Positions 1 through 49,619 of a DNA stretch of 64,000 bases are shown one piece after another. Origin of the DNA: Cynocephalus volans (taxonomy: Eukaryota; Chordata; Mammalia; Dermoptera; Cynocephalidae); contig NC_084469.1 in NCBI RefSeq assembly GCF_027409185.1, positions 80,573,918 to 80,637,917 on the forward strand, written 5' to 3'. Under the pieces are notes generated by a model. That model did not search any database. It was not told where the DNA came from and saw nothing but the letters and a program-made list of their open reading frames with translations. The translations under genes were made by a program, and so were the position numbers. The stretch's first letter is position 1. The number at the start of each line of letters is the position of its first letter.

Positions 1-534
1 TGCACCCTAACACAATCACTATTTGTTTAATAAATACCTGTTGAAGTGAGAGCTTGGGGGACTGAGGGGCTGTCATTACATTCCCCACCATCCACACTCC
101 CAGATGAAAGCACTAGGCACAGCTCAGGCAATATCCCTCCCAGGTGTGCTGCATCTTGGAAAATGATTCTTAGAATCTGCCCTGACTCTGTTGCAATGTA
201 ATCTCAGGCACTACAACAAATCGATGGAAGGGAGAGGTTTAGATTTTGCTGTGGCTTGGCAACTCTGAAATTTTAAGTATTGCTCACCGTCTATGCCTCT
301 TCCAGGCTGGCCGTGCAGTTGGGGGAAAGAGGAAGAGCATACTTAATGTGAGTTCATTCAGCAACCCCTACTGGGTTCCCACAGTGGATCTAACACTAAA
401 CTACGTGCTTTGAGGGGGACAGAAATAAGCATGACACAGCTCCCTCCCCTCATTCCTCTCTTGGGAGAAGAAATAAGTCCTGATCAGAGGAAAAACACAG
501 AAGGAGTCCACCCCCCTAAGAGGGGACCTCAACC
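1..534. other. Intergenic, nothing recognised
   Basis: Moderate GC, no gene-like open frames, and no repeat that I can name with confidence. Confidence 0.5.
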
Positions 535-1250
535 ATCTGATCATTAGGGCAACAGAAATGGTTTATGGACATGCTCAGTACCAGGTAGAAGGGATATAGC
601 AGTGAACAAAACAGAAAAATAGACACAGCTCTTGCCCTCATGAAGTTCTCAGTCTAACGCAGAGACAGGTAGTAAACAAATAAATATGTAATTGTGAATG
701 TGATGTGTTTTAAAGGAAACAGGAAAAGCACAGGATACTACGAGAAAGTAAAAAGAGACTTGTTTGAGCAGGATTTTTAGGATCACCTTTCTGAAATGGT
801 GAGAGATGAGAGGGAGCCTGCCATATAAAGAGTGTGGGAACAGCGTTCCAGAATAAGGGAACAGCAAGTATCATGCTTTACCATGTGCCATGCTGTATGG
901 TGGAAGTGTAGCATGTTCAAGGGACAAAGATTAGGTAAGTTACGTCTGGAGGAAAATGAGTAAAAGGGGATCATGACCAAAGATGGGTAGAGAGGAGGCC
1001 ATTGGGGCCTGGCCACACAGAGCCTTGTAGGCTACGGAAGAGAGCTTGGGCTTGATCTAAGTGGGATGGGAGCCCACTGAAGGGTTGTGAACAGGGCAAT
1101 GATGTGATCTGATCTAATCTACATTTCTAAAGATCACTCTGGCTGTGGTGGGGAGAGTGGATTGACATAGGGCAGAGTAGAAGTTGGGAGACATGGCCGC
1201 TCTTGCTAAGTCAATGTCAAGGGTGCACAGATGAGGTGGCTATTTCTCCC
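535..1250 (-). repeat. L2 LINE fragment
   Basis: Antisense copy of the L2 3' region. Recognisable phrases include AGTGAACAAAACAG, CCTTGTAGGC, GTGATCTGATC and ATCACTCTGGCTG. Diverged and without intact coding. Confidence 0.75.
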
Positions 1251-3204
1251 TAATAAAGACATCTAGAAAGGCTTTGAGGAGGTGATTTTACCCCAAGGTG
1301 AATGTTGGACAGGCAGAAAGGCAGGAGAAGGCTACATTCTCCACTCCAGACTTTTTCCTCAAATAAAGGGAAATCTTGTATTTCCCTTTTCTGCCTCAGA
1401 AACTAGAAGGAGATGCCCATTCATTAACAATGCCTTCCAAAACACCTACTGTGTAGCATTAAACACTAACAACAAACCAATCAGCAGCTTCAAGTGCGAA
1501 TAACTCAATGATGTAAAATTTGGCATAAATGGATCTGGCTGAGCCTCATAAATTTTCTCCTGAGGCTGACAACGTCAGCAACTCTAAGTCTGATCCCCAC
1601 TGGCTCTGAAAGGCAAGAGGACAGTAGAGAGAGGGGCAGAAAATTTCCCTGAGCAAATGGGGACATTTGCCTCTGTGATGAGCAGGATAAGTGTCGACCA
1701 AGCCAATCAGAGTTGGATCAATAGGAAAGAACCTCTCTGCTAGCTCTTTATTGATGACCCGTCTCTGGACGGGCAGCAGTTAACATTTTGTGAAGCACGT
1801 TGTGTTTGTTAAATACAGTGTGTCTCTATTCACCAAGGCATTCACTTGTCAGCCCTAGTTTGCTCAGGGGCAGGAGGTGCTTCAGGGCTCCACTCATCTC
1901 TGAACACATAACAGTCCTCATTGTTTACATCTTCCTCTCACTGGATCCTCACAAAAATAGTCCCCTTGAGGCAAGGAGAGAAACCAAGTTTAGAAACTGT
2001 TTTGTTTTTGTTTCTGCGTGGTTGCTTTGCCTATTCAGCATCCATGCTCCAATCCTATGAGAAAAGCACCCTAGTTTTTCTTGGGGATCCCAACTTAGGC
2101 TATGTGGTTTAGGTGGCACTAACCTCCCACTCAAGCTGCAGGGACAGAAGATTTGTGATCTGGGTTTGGCTTGTTTCTGAATTCCATCACCACCATGACC
2201 ACCCCCTACCTCTTCATAGTGATTGATTCCGGGTGTGCACATAATCTAAATCCATTCAATCAGATAATCCCATGACTCTTGCTGGGACAATAGAGAAAAG
2301 GACATTCTCTTTTCTCTGGACTGGGACCTATGAGGATGTCATTCTGGAGGTCCTGGAGGCCAGTGAAGCCTGTCTGAGAATGTGACCAGTGCAGAAAGAA
2401 GCAGCAGAGCCAAGAGATAGAGAAAGCCTGAATCTTGTGACATCATTTGAGCTCCTGGATATAGCCATACCTAATATCCAACCTCATTAGGGGTGTGTTT
2501 CTGACTGTCACATGGAGGCAAAGCAATGCAAGGACAGGAAACAGGCAACCTAATTTCCAGGACAGTGCTCTTACCTGCCTGGTGTTCCAGATGACTTTAT
2601 CCAGCCACACTTACAAACTCAACTAATCTGTGTGTGGTTTTATGGTCTGCTAAGAGATGGATATTTCAAAAATAAAAACTTCTGATCATAACAGTGTTTT
2701 ATCTAGCTGAGCTGTGGAAGGAACCCTGAAGGTCAGATCATTGAATAGTTTTCAAAGATTTTAGCAACTACTTGTTTCAAATGAAGTCTTAGGCAGAGAT
2801 CCTGTGTGTAAGAAATAAAAGCAGAATCTTGCTACTGCAAATGTATTTTTTTTGTTGTTAAAAGTTTTTAACATTTACTTTTTAAAATCAATGAAGACCC
2901 AAATTTTAATGTAGTTGTTTCCAAGGTATAAAGTTTGATTATATAATATATTTGCATGTGCGGAGGCGTTATCACTTTTTTTTAATAGTTAAAAATACTT
3001 TTTAAATAATTGGGGTAAATGAAAAAGTCCCTCAGATCTTTTCCATCTTTCTGTGGGCTTCCAAGTTTAAAAAAAAAAAGGACATTTGAGTTTGTCTGGC
3101 TTTGTCAAAGGGCTCCTTTTGTTGTCTAGTCATTCTAACTTTAGAGAGAGGATCGTTTTTTCTTGTGCAAGAAAATAAAGTCTAAGTGTATGCTAATGTT
3201 CTAG
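1251..3204. other. Intergenic, nothing recognised
   Basis: No gene or clear repeat family seen. Composition falls from mixed to AT-rich after about 2640. Confidence 0.5.
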
Positions 3205-3385
3205 AACGGTGCTTTTCAAACTTTAATACATGTACAAGTATATGAATCACCCAGGGATCTTGCTAAAAATGTAGATTCTGATTCCACAGTTCGGGGGGGG
3301 GGGCTGAAATTCTGCATTTCTAGCAAGCTCCCAGGTGCCACCAATGCAGCTGATCCACGGACCATACTTTGAGTAGCCAGACTCT
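3205..3385 (+). repeat. hAT-Charlie nonautonomous element (MER5/MER20 type)
   Basis: Begins with GGTGCTTTTCAAACTTTA and ends with ACCATACTTTGAGTAGCC, giving imperfect inverted ends around internal AATCACCCAGGGATCTTG. Contains an 11-base G-run. Confidence 0.65.
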
Positions 3386-4644
3386 AGAACACATAATAAA
3401 AGAGTATCATGAATATATCTGCTGAGGGAGGGAGATGAGAATCACTACCAAACTCTAATTTCAAAAACAAATTGGAAAATATCTGAAATACAATATATCA
3501 AAATGTTACAGAAATGGTGGGATTACGAAAAAATTAAAATTTCTTCTTTATCCCTTTCATTTTCAAATTTATCTATAATGAACATGTATTACTAGGCAGA
3601 AAATAAGTTTAAAATTAAATAACTGAATCAAGAAAAATCTAAAATACACACCTATTTTTAAAATAAAACTTTTATCCGACATGGAGAGAACATCAGAAGC
3701 ACTTTCCCAGAACCAAGAGAGTTGGAAAGCAACGAGCCTTGTCCTCTTTCTACAACCCTGGATAGACGGATAGGGTGGGGCCCAGAAAGGGAAGAGCCCT
3801 GCCCAAGTTTCATAGCCAGTTTTCAGCAGAGCCAGGACTATGACATTAGAGATCTGGGTGACACGGTGCAAGCCCGTGTCCACAGTCTGATAAGTTCATC
3901 AAGCACACAGCGGCTTTCTATGCAGGGAATTTGATCCTGGCTCCATCACCACAGCAGGGGCAGCGTGAGCCTGGGCCTGCAAGACCATTTCTGAACCACA
4001 GACTGACTGTCCCAGCCCAAGCCTCCTGGAAAATGCCCAGCTGTCCCCAAGGAGGCCATTTGATCTGGTTTATCCCATTTTACAGAGAGTGAAGGCCACA
4101 CCCCATAGCCTTGAGTTCAAGGCCTCAGCCATCCCCGCTCTACTTCTCCTTCTCATCATACCTCACCCCCAGCACCCCCACCTTGAGGGCCTTGATGCAC
4201 TATTCTCCTGGTTTGATCCACCCTTCCCCAGCCCTGCAGACCCTTCCAGGGCTTGAAGACTCCCTGCGGCCCAGCTGGCTCTCCAGCCTCTGCATGTCCT
4301 CCTGGGTGGTCTCATTTACTCCTGAGGTTCTGGCAGGGGTGCTGGAGCCACCACCTTCTTCGGAGAATTGCCCTGAGACATACTGGAGTCACCTCTGTAT
4401 CAGGGGACCACCAGGCAGACCCCACTGCCTGACATAGGATATGGAGGGGCCTAGCCCCCTCCTCTCAAGGCAGGACTATTTTGTGGTGCAACTCATGTTC
4501 CACGTCCCCGCTCACATGCCACCACCGTGGGGCTGGGCTGGAGCTGAGACCATGTCCTGTCCTTCTTCTCTCACTGCTTTGCAGATTTTACCTGATTGCT
4601 GCCCCAGTGAATCCCCATCTCGGGTTCCATTGTTAGAGCACCCA
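3386..4644. other. Intergenic, nothing recognised
   Basis: AT-rich to about 3680, then GC-richer with short open frames of no recognisable family. Confidence 0.45.
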
Positions 4645-4930
4645 ACCTAAGATTCATCCTCCAGGTCAATTGTGGATTCTTCAGGGAGGCCTTTCTTGAA
4701 CCCCTGGGCTGGGTCAGAGCCCTACCCTAATGGCACCCTGTTGTTTTCCTTTATAACACATAGCACAATTGTAATCAAATCATCTGTGTGATTACCTGTT
4801 TACCATGTGTCTCCCTCATGGAGACTGTAAACTCCATGAGAGTAGGAGCATGTCTTTCTTGCTCCCACCTTACGCCAGCACCTAGCACCCCCTGGCACAT
4901 AGTAGGCCTGCAACAAATATTGGATGGAAG
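4645..4930 (+). repeat. L2 LINE 3' end
   Basis: Sense L2 end: GACTGTAAACTCCATGAGAG, CCTGGCACATAGTAGGC and CAACAAATATTGGATGGA. Confidence 0.8.
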
Positions 4931-5011
4931 CAGAAAGGAAGGAAGAGAAGAAGGAGGAAAGTAGGAAAGGAAGGAAGGAAGAAAGGGAGGGAGGGAGGAA
5001 GAAAAGAAGGT
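4931..5011 (+). repeat. Polypurine GGAA-type simple repeat
   Basis: About 80 bases almost purely A and G, with repeated GGAAGGAA and GGGAGGGAGG units, directly after the L2 end. Confidence 0.9.
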
Positions 5012-6235
5012 CCTTGTGTTGCCTCTTTCTTATTTGATTGAGGGACTCAGGTTTATTTTTGTCATGGCCAGGATCTGAGTCCAAAGGACTTTTTGGGTTG
5101 GCAGCCACCAGCACATGGCTTGGACTTGCTGCCCTCCAGCAAGCAGCCCTGAGACCAGGCAGCAGAGGCAGCACGGGATCCCCCCGAAGACAGCTGCCAT
5201 CACCACCTCTCTCGCTTGCACATGCAGAGGCAGGCAGCTGGGGCTGCTCTGCCAGTGACCGTGAGCAACCCTGGAAGTTGCACTGTCAACAGCTTGTCAT
5301 AGCAAATCACCTCAGGCCACTGCATCCCCAAAGAGCTGCCCACTGAGCCAGCCGCAGCCCCCTGGGGGTCTCTCCCAGCAGCTCACAGGCAGTCACCAGG
5401 AAGACCCAGACCTGCCCAAGCTGACAAAGAGGGCACCCGCTATGGCCACTGGGGGTCTGGGCTCAGGAAATGCCCCCTCCAGTCCCTCCCCAAGATAGAG
5501 GGTGGGGCTCCCCCAGAGGACCCAGGAGGGAAGGTCTTCACCGTGCCACCCACCCTTGCTGACTCTCATGCCAGCCCCATAGGCTGTGCAGGGCTGATTC
5601 TGCTCATTCCTCAGAGGAGAACACTGAGGCTCAGACAAAGCAAGACAAGAGAAGAAGTAAGCGGACTGTGGACACCCTGCCTCCCCGCTCCACGACGGGG
5701 CTTGGAGGAGTAAGCCAAGCAGCTATGAGAGGGGCTCAGAAGCCCTTTATGGTCAGGGCTTTTCATCTGTCTGGATCATGGGCTGGATCCCAGTAAACCT
5801 TTTTGGCTGGGGGCATCCACTGGCTATGGGAGATACCTGTAAAGTGTCCCTAGTAGGTGTCCCAGAACCAGGCACTGACCTGTATCCACCCCTACCCTCT
5901 CCAACTAAAGAATCAAGTGGCCAGAACCTCAGTTGTGCCCAGAGAACCTCTTCAAGAAGGCCCAGCTGCGGAGGGAGCGTGGCACACCTCAGGGCAGTGA
6001 GTCTGCTAAGGGCCTGGGCCTGCCCCAGCCTCCGGCGCCCTGGGCAACTCCTGCTCTTCAGAGAGGCCAGGCCTGGAGAGGGGCCACCCAAAGCCGAGCT
6101 GGGCAGGCATTTCCTGGGAATGCCACACCCCCCAGTGGCCAGCGTTCCTCAGTGCCTCTCTCCTGTCCCCAAAAGGAAGCCTAGGAGAGGAAAGAGGCAG
6201 AGAATCGTTTTGACGACACAGTAACAATTAGGCAA
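5012..6235. other. Intergenic GC-rich stretch, no gene supported
   Basis: Overlapping short open frames occur on both strands because of GC content. None resembles a known protein or shows conserved exon structure. Confidence 0.45.
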
Positions 6236-6820
6236 TTCATTCATGCAGCAAATATTGCTCAAATATTGAGCTCAGCCTATGCTAGCTGTAGGGGACACAG
6301 CCTTGAGTGAGATAGATCCAGTCCCTGTCCTCGGGGTACTGGGAGTCCAGCAGGGGAGATAGATGATGAAAATGCACACAGATACCTAACAGATATGTAA
6401 CATGTTGTCGGTGGCAACAGGTACCACTAAGAGAGGCCAAGCAGCTCAGGAGCCAAGGGCACAGGAGAAAGGCTTCTGTGAATCACTAGTCTGGAAGCTT
6501 CTCTGAGGCAAGCACAATAAAGACTAGGATAAGATGAGGGCAGGTGCCAGGCCTGGAGCAGAGAAGAGAGTTCTCTAGGCACAGGGAGAGCAGAGGCCAG
6601 GGTCCTGGGGCAGAAACCTGGTGTGTTGGAAAGCAAGAGAAGAGGCCATGTGGCTGGGCCAGTGATGGGGGGGGCGGGGTGGGGGTGGGGTTGAGGAGAC
6701 AATGGGGCCAGACCAGGTCCTGAAAGCCAAGGTACTGATTTGGCTTTGACTCTGAGTGAGAAAGGGAGCCATGAGACAATTTCCAGCAGAAAAGTGACGT
6801 TACCTAAATTATGTTTCTAA
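6236..6820 (-). repeat. L2 LINE fragment with G-quadruplex motif
   Basis: Antisense L2: ATTCATTCATGCAGCAAATA, GGGGACACAGCCTTGAGTGA and TTTGACTCTGAGTGAG. A G-rich string of runs 8, 4, 5 and 4 lies at 6667-6690. Confidence 0.7.
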
Positions 6821-6844
6821 AAGGATCACAAATATTTAAAAATT

Positions 6845-7085
6845 AATACGAGCAGCTGATATTTATTGAGCACTTAGTATATATCAGACATTATACGTGG
6901 CACTCTGACCACATTGTTATCTTCCTGCACCCTTTCAACTGCCCTGTTGCTATAGTAGGCCCATCACCTCGCCTTGTTCCAAGGGGGAGATGGAGGTTTA
7001 GAGGAGGGCAGCCCTCTCAGGATGTGCCCAAGGCCACAGAGCAGGTAAGTGTGAAGCTGAGGCTTGGGCCAGCTCTGTCCTACTC
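6845..7085 (-). repeat. MIR SINE (antisense)
   Basis: TATTTATTGAGCACTTAGTA, then GGAGATGGAGGTTTAGAG and CCCAAGGCCACAGAGC, the reversed MIR order. Confidence 0.65.
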
Positions 7086-7214
7086 CAGAGCTGTAGGGTT
7101 TCCCCGGCCTGGGTCCTAATTCTGATTCCCACCAACTAGCTGTGTAACAGGTGATTGCTGTCTGGTTCTGCCACAACAGGGGCTTCTCAACCTAGGCAAA
7201 GGAGACTGGGGGAG

Positions 7215-7405
7215 GACCCTGGATCCAGGAGAGCTGCAGTCAAACCAGCTGTGTGGCTTCGGGGAATTGCTGCCCTTACTGGACCCCAGCTCCACCCTCT
7301 GTAAGATGAGCAAATATATCCTCCTCCCAGAGCTGCAGAGAGGACGCTAAGTGCAGGATGTGGGCTGGTGGCAGGTGCAGAGCAGGTGCTAACTGTGTTA
7401 TGTCG
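7215..7405 (+). repeat. MIR SINE (sense, diverged)
   Basis: AGCTGTGTGGCTTCGGGGAA and CTCTGTAAGATGAGCAAATA, then GGTGCTAACTGTGTTA fit a diverged MIR core and tail. Confidence 0.5.
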
Positions 7406-7995
7406 GGTATTCAACCCCAAAGCTTTGGGGGCCACGTTCTAGAGATCTGGTAAAACACGTGTCGGGCAGGAAGAAGAGAAGGCAACCATTAGGCCTCCAC
7501 AGTGGGGCTCAGTAGCAACCAGGGTGCAGGAGGAGTGATGAAGGCCTGCAGATGTGGGGAAGCACAGGTAGGACTAACCAAAGTGCACAGCCGGTCTGGT
7601 CCTCTCCTGAGATCTCCTCCCTCGTCTTCAACCAGTAAGTATGCAGCAGAAAAGGCTCTGCCTCCTACAGTGCAACGTTCTGCTGCCAAGAAGCCTCCCC
7701 TTCATGGCCCAGTTCAGGATCATCCCCTACCCAGGTGGCACAATACCTGCAGTTCCACCATTCCATCAAGGTAGGCAGTCATCTTTTAATGGTCAAGTTC
7801 TCCTTCTATATTTAGCTCCACAGGACCCACCAAAATCCATAAACAGCAAATAACAACTATTTTCATTCTTTAAATGATCTTCTGACCCTTTTCAACGCAC
7901 AAACATGTATACAAGCATATGCGTCCTCTTCTGGAATTTGTTTTAATTTAACACTATTCCAAACATGCAGGAAGGGACATTGGAGATGATCTGGA

Positions 7996-8262
7996 CCTTT
8001 TTTAAAGAGCAGTGTGGCGTAATGATTAGAAGATGGGGTTTGGAGGTAGGCAGGCATGGATTCAAATCTCAGGTAGGCAAGCTGTGTCACCTTGGATAAA
8101 CCACTTGACTTCTGCAGGCCTCAGTTTCCTCACCTGTGGAATAGGAATAACAGTGCTCCTCCCACCAGGTCACAAGGATACAAAGGGATAATGTGGGCAA
8201 CACGTTAGCCAGGTGCCCTGCACAGGCTAAATTAACAGTAGCTGTTGTTACTGTCACTTTAG
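7996..8262 (+). repeat. MIR SINE
   Basis: Nearly full-length: AGCAGTGTGGCGTAATGATT, GGATTCAAATCTCAG, GCCTCAGTTTCCTCACCTGT and ATTAACAGTAGCTGTTGTTA. Confidence 0.85.
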
Positions 8263-8317
8263 TCCTTCTTATTGAGATTTGTAGCAGGCTCAGAAAGTTT
8301 TCCTGTTTGGGATGATA

Positions 8318-8883
8318 TTTGTATAACCTATCTATTGCTGTGTAACAAATCACCCTAAAACTTCGTAGCTTCAGTAAGCACACATTTATTACCTCCAGTT
8401 TCAGTGGGTCAGGGGTCTGGGCACAGTTTGGCTGGCTCCTCTGCTTTTGGGTCTCTCACAAGGCTACAATCAGGATGATGGCCAGGGCCGAGGTCTCATC
8501 TGAACATGCCACTAAGGAAGGATTCACTTTGAAGTTCAGGTGGCTTTTAGCAGGATTCAATTCCTCAAGGGCTATTGGACTCAGGGCCTCAGTTCTTGCT
8601 GGATGTTGGCTGGAGGCAGGCCTCAGTTCTTTGCCACATGGGCCTCTCCAACATAGCTGCTTTCTTCATCAATAGTGCAAGCCCAGAAAGCAATAGAGAG
8701 AATCAGGTGGCCATACTGAAGTCATAATCTTACGTAACCTAATCACAGAAGGGACATTCCATCATCTTTGCCATGTTCTGTTGGTTAGAAGTAGCTCTCT
8801 AGGCCAGTCCACACTCAGGGGGAGGACATGAAAGCCAGGAGGCAGGAGTCCTTAGGGGTCATTTTAGAGTCTGCCTGTCATAC
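8318..8883 (-). mobile_element. MLT1-type LTR (ERVL-MaLR), antisense
   Basis: Antisense solo LTR beginning with TATCTATTGCTGTGTAACAA and running through GGGTCAGGGGTCTGGGC. No internal retroviral coding sequence accompanies it; a diverged solo LTR. Confidence 0.75.
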
Positions 8884-9319
8884 ATAGCATGATGCATTTC
8901 AACTAGCACTCTGTGGTGCTTTCTATATACCAGGCAATATACTGGTGCTGGAAATTAAAAAGTGAGCGAGTTGGGGTTCCTACTTATCAGGAACTTTTCT
9001 GGGAGGTGTTTTCTGTTTCGTACTTTTACCCTTCACTGCTGTGAACACTTTGTGTCCCATGAAAAATCGCTCTTAAGGGGGAAAGGAACTTACTAACTAC
9101 ATAGTGCAAATGCGTTAACCAGATCCTTTTTCTCCATCACAGGGTGAACAGAAGAGAGAGAGAAAAAACAAAAGCTCTGAGGGGCATTTGGAGTAGGGGT
9201 CATGTGCTGGGTGATATAGGCACCAAGGAGAATGAGACCAGATCTTGCCCTCAGGGAGCACACAGGGTAAGGGGGAGCAGAAAGGTAAACTCGCAGGTTC
9301 AGCCTGCAGTGAGACATGC

Positions 9320-9429
9320 CACAGTGAAGGGGGAAAGGGGAAGGTGGAAGGGGGAGGGGGAGGGAAGGGAAAGAAGTGCAAAGGAAGAGAGAGAAATGGC
9401 AAAGGAAGGGAGAAATAGAAAAGGGAGAT
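9320..9429 (+). repeat. Polypurine tract upstream of the CpG island
   Basis: About 110 bases dominated by A and G (GGGGGAGGGGGAGGGAAGGG and similar) ending where the CpG island begins. See findings. Confidence 0.85.
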
Positions 9430-9742
9430 TCGAAGCGTTGCATCCCGCCCCTGGTTTCGTCCCCAGGCCCGGCTCCGCCCCCGGCCCGCAGGCTGCAGCG
9501 CCACCTCCGACCGCCAGGGGCCGCCCGCGCAGCCGCCCGCACCCTGCGCGCGCGGCTGGCCCTCTCTCCGGCTTCTGCGCCTGCCGCTCGCTGTCCCACC
9601 GCCACCTCTCTCGGGCTCCGGCCGGGTCTCGCGCGTCGTCTTCTCGTGAGGGTCCTCGCGCCGCCAGGCGCGCGCCGCCCCCCTGCCTCGTGGCTCGGGG
9701 TCTCGCGGGCCCCGCTCCCGCCCTCCACTCGCCTGGCCCGGA

Positions 9743-9750
9743 CCGGAAGC
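9743..9750 (+). promoter_or_regulatory. ETS/GABP-like site CCGGAAGC
   Basis: Exact match to the common ETS-family core in CpG-island promoters, 56 bases upstream of the BRD7 ATG. Binding is inferred from the motif only. Confidence 0.45.
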
Positions 9751-9805
9751 GGCGCCGCACGGCCTGGGCCTGGCGCGGGGGGTGGGCACCGGGGCCCGGT
9801 CGGAC

Positions 9806-46582
<36,777 letters not shown>

Positions 46583-46765
46583 AGCTAACTGGTATTTGAT
46601 TATATATTATTTACATATTTTTTTCATTCTTAACTTGGAAATGCTTTTCAGAAGATATTAAATATTTGTAAATTGTGTTTTTAATTAAACTTTGGAACAA
46701 TTAATTTTAATGTTCCAGAGATTGGACTTCTTTATTAGGTAATAAAGCTGAACTTGGGACTCTGA
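46583..46765 (+). other. BRD7: BRD7 3'UTR (probable short form)
   Basis: AT-rich sequence after the BRD7 stop. Two candidate poly(A) signals are present: ATTAAA at 46684-46689 and AATAAA at 46741-46746. A T/G-rich stretch about 15 bases after the second fits a downstream element. The 3' limit given is an estimate. Confidence 0.6.
46741..46746 (+). promoter_or_regulatory. BRD7 polyadenylation signal AATAAA
   Basis: Canonical AATAAA 159 bases after the stop codon, followed by a T/G-rich region. An upstream ATTAAA at 46684 is an alternative. Confidence 0.6.
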
Positions 46766-47899
46766 GTGTTATGCATATCAACTAAGTTACCCCTGGACCT
46801 TTCCCTGGGGCTGAATCTGAGGATGAAGAGATAGAGCAAGCTCAGAAAATAAAACCGTTTTCTTTGATCGTCCATTAAAAGAAGCAAATCCCCCAAATAA
46901 TTTAAATCCCGCATTTTTAGTACTCCCCAGTAAAGAAATTATAATGGAATAATTCCTCTTATCAGATCTCATCTTGATGATTAACTCAAAAAGTGCTCAT
47001 GTTTATCCCTGTCTCTCCCAGACGGAATCATAATTAAACTTTTTAAAAATAGCCCCACCCGGTGACGTTTCCATTGTTATACCATAAAAACAAATACACT
47101 TTAAAATAATTTTAGAATTTACAAGTATGGTTCTGCCCCTTAGCCACCTGATGAGAATGATGTCCTGTGTACAGTAATTAGGTGCCTCCCCAACTCACAT
47201 ACCCCCACACCCAAAAAGCACACTGAGAATTTTATAGCACTATAACATGACTGGTGTTTTTTGTTTGTTTTTCCATTTTTTAGAGAGTTATTGGGAACTA
47301 TAGCAAAGGGATAAGCCAAATAAGATAAATCATCCTTGAATACGTCAGGGAATTACTGAGCTTAAATGTAAGTTTAGGTTTCTGTTTCTCAGAGATCACC
47401 TAGGCCTCAGCCATGCCCTATGAACCAGTAATACTCATCTACTTGTACCTGAAATACAGAGGTCAAATGTCCAAGCAATTTATTTAAGGAGGAGACATGA
47501 GACATGTGGTCCCCTTCTATAACCAGTCACTAGGCTAAGATGAATGATTTTTTTTCCTGAATCTGGTTCAGTATATAACCTGTTTAAGTTTAAGACACTT
47601 ATACAGAGCCCTTCTGTAAAATACCCAGGCAGGAAGGCATTTTATTTTCTTGACTTAGAAAATTAACATTTAACAAGAACAAGTAGGGTGAAAAAATTAG
47701 TTCTCTCTAGAGGCTTAAGGATGACCTAGTCTTTAAAAAATTTACTTAAAACTTTATGCTAAAAGAATCAAAAAATCAGTTATGTTTGGGATTTTTTTTT
47801 TATTTCACATTTGTTTTTATCAAGCCTTTTTAGAGTCTAATTTTAATCTCTCAAATATAATTTAGTCAGTAACCAGTTCTTAAACTTTAGTTCTACTTA
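46766..47899. other. Gap between convergent gene ends
   Basis: AT-rich sequence between the probable BRD7 end and the ADCY7 3' region. It could contain the distal part of either 3'UTR. No repeat or ORF recognised. Confidence 0.4.
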
Positions 47900-49613
47900 A
47901 CTAAAATAAGCTCCTTAATAAATTCAAAACACCTTAGCACATTCAGGTTTTCCAAAATGCAAATTTAATGTATAATAAGCGGCTAAACACTGGCACTTCA
48001 TAAAAATGAAACATAACATTTTGAAACAAATGTTACGGATCTATAAATATTCAATATACAGAATAAAACCAAGTTATTTGCATGTTCCTTCTCAAAGCAT
48101 ATTTCTGTACATTGAGTTATTATATATACAAAGTATACAGTTGTTGATAATCTTTTCTGTTAGAAAATTTCCTTGAGTAAACCAGAAAATTTCAGGTGTT
48201 ATTTTTGCTAGTCAGTGAGGCTGCCTTAGTAGAAATTTTAAGCAAGTCCTTGACCCATAGAGAAGGTCATTGTTAGAAAAGATACCTGTTCCTGTCATAA
48301 AACAAAATGACACCTCTGAAGAAAATTACCTGATAATTTGAAAACAGATTTATAAAAATAAGTGCAAGTGATTTTTATAGTCAGTTATACACTATGACCT
48401 GAATGTTGAAAACTGAAAACTTAACAAAATACTCTTATCTGAGCATAGTGCTTTAATTGTTTTTAAAACTCCCAACTGGGATTTCTGTTGCCAAAGAAAA
48501 AAAGGAATTTGAATGTTGTAAGAAATATGTCGGCCTCAGAGAGGCACAGTGCACTGATGTGTCCACATTATGTCAGCAACAGAAACCTTCCTGACTTCCC
48601 AGGAGAGCCCCCACTGGGCAGCCCTGGTCACTACTAGACTTCAAGAGCACACATTTCAGTGCAGTACTCACCTGAAACCAGGCCTTTATGTGAAAAAGTG
48701 CTATGTAAAAGGGGCAATTTAAGCAAGACTTATTTCCTTTGTCAATGTTTTTGCCGTAAAATTCCTTACATAGCAAGTTGTTGTAATGTATTCGTACTGA
48801 TTCCAATTACATGCAGCACATCAGAGCTGTCACTATTAGAATAAGCCCCCCTTCCTCAGGCTGATAAAGCCCTGTAGCAAGACACAGCAGAAGCAGACAG
48901 GTTCCGTTTCGGTCCCCTCCACCCGCCTTGGCTGTCTACAGCTCTACTCTGTAACTAGGATGGCAGCTCATCCCAGGACCCGGTTGGTCACAGACAAACC
49001 TGGCTTAGTCTGCAACCAGGCTGTCTGCAACCCTGTAAAGTCTTTTAAAGGCAAGGCTGCTGTATGCAGAATTTTCTGAGTAACTTCAGGGGGTACATGG
49101 ACAACTTCTAGCTAAGAATCCCTGCTATATAGTGAAATTCAGTTGCATTAGAAATCGTGGGGATCCTCTGGTTATGAGGCAGTGAGGTCATTTCAAAAAA
49201 GGAACAGGCAGCTTAGTTGTATCTCACCTTGAAACTTAGGTCGACTTCTGTCACTTCCCTCTGGAATTGGAGCTTGACAAGACATCGTCTCACAAAACTG
49301 GCTTCCTGCCTTGGCTCATTGGGGTTCAAAACAAGAACATCTAGCACTGTGAGAGAGCTGGCTTCTCAGATATGGGAACCTCTACACGTGCTTATGCTGA
49401 AAGATCTGGCATCTAGTTTTGAAGCTCTCCAGAGTTAGCTATGGAGGCTAAAGTACTGCAGGTTGTCCAAGTTCTCTCTATACAGACTCCATTCCTTCCC
49501 ATTTAAAAAAAAAAAAAAAAAAGACATATTTGAAGATTGCAAGGGAGAGCTCAAAACTGCATGAGTTGTCAGGAAAGAGCTAAAAGGTTGTACCTTATTT
49601 TTTGGGCTTTCAG

Positions 49614-49619
49614 TTTATT
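49614..49619 (-). promoter_or_regulatory. Candidate ADCY7 polyadenylation signal
   Basis: AATAAA on the - strand, about 980 bases after the stop. Downstream T/G content is modest, so a more distal signal may be the main one. Confidence 0.3.
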
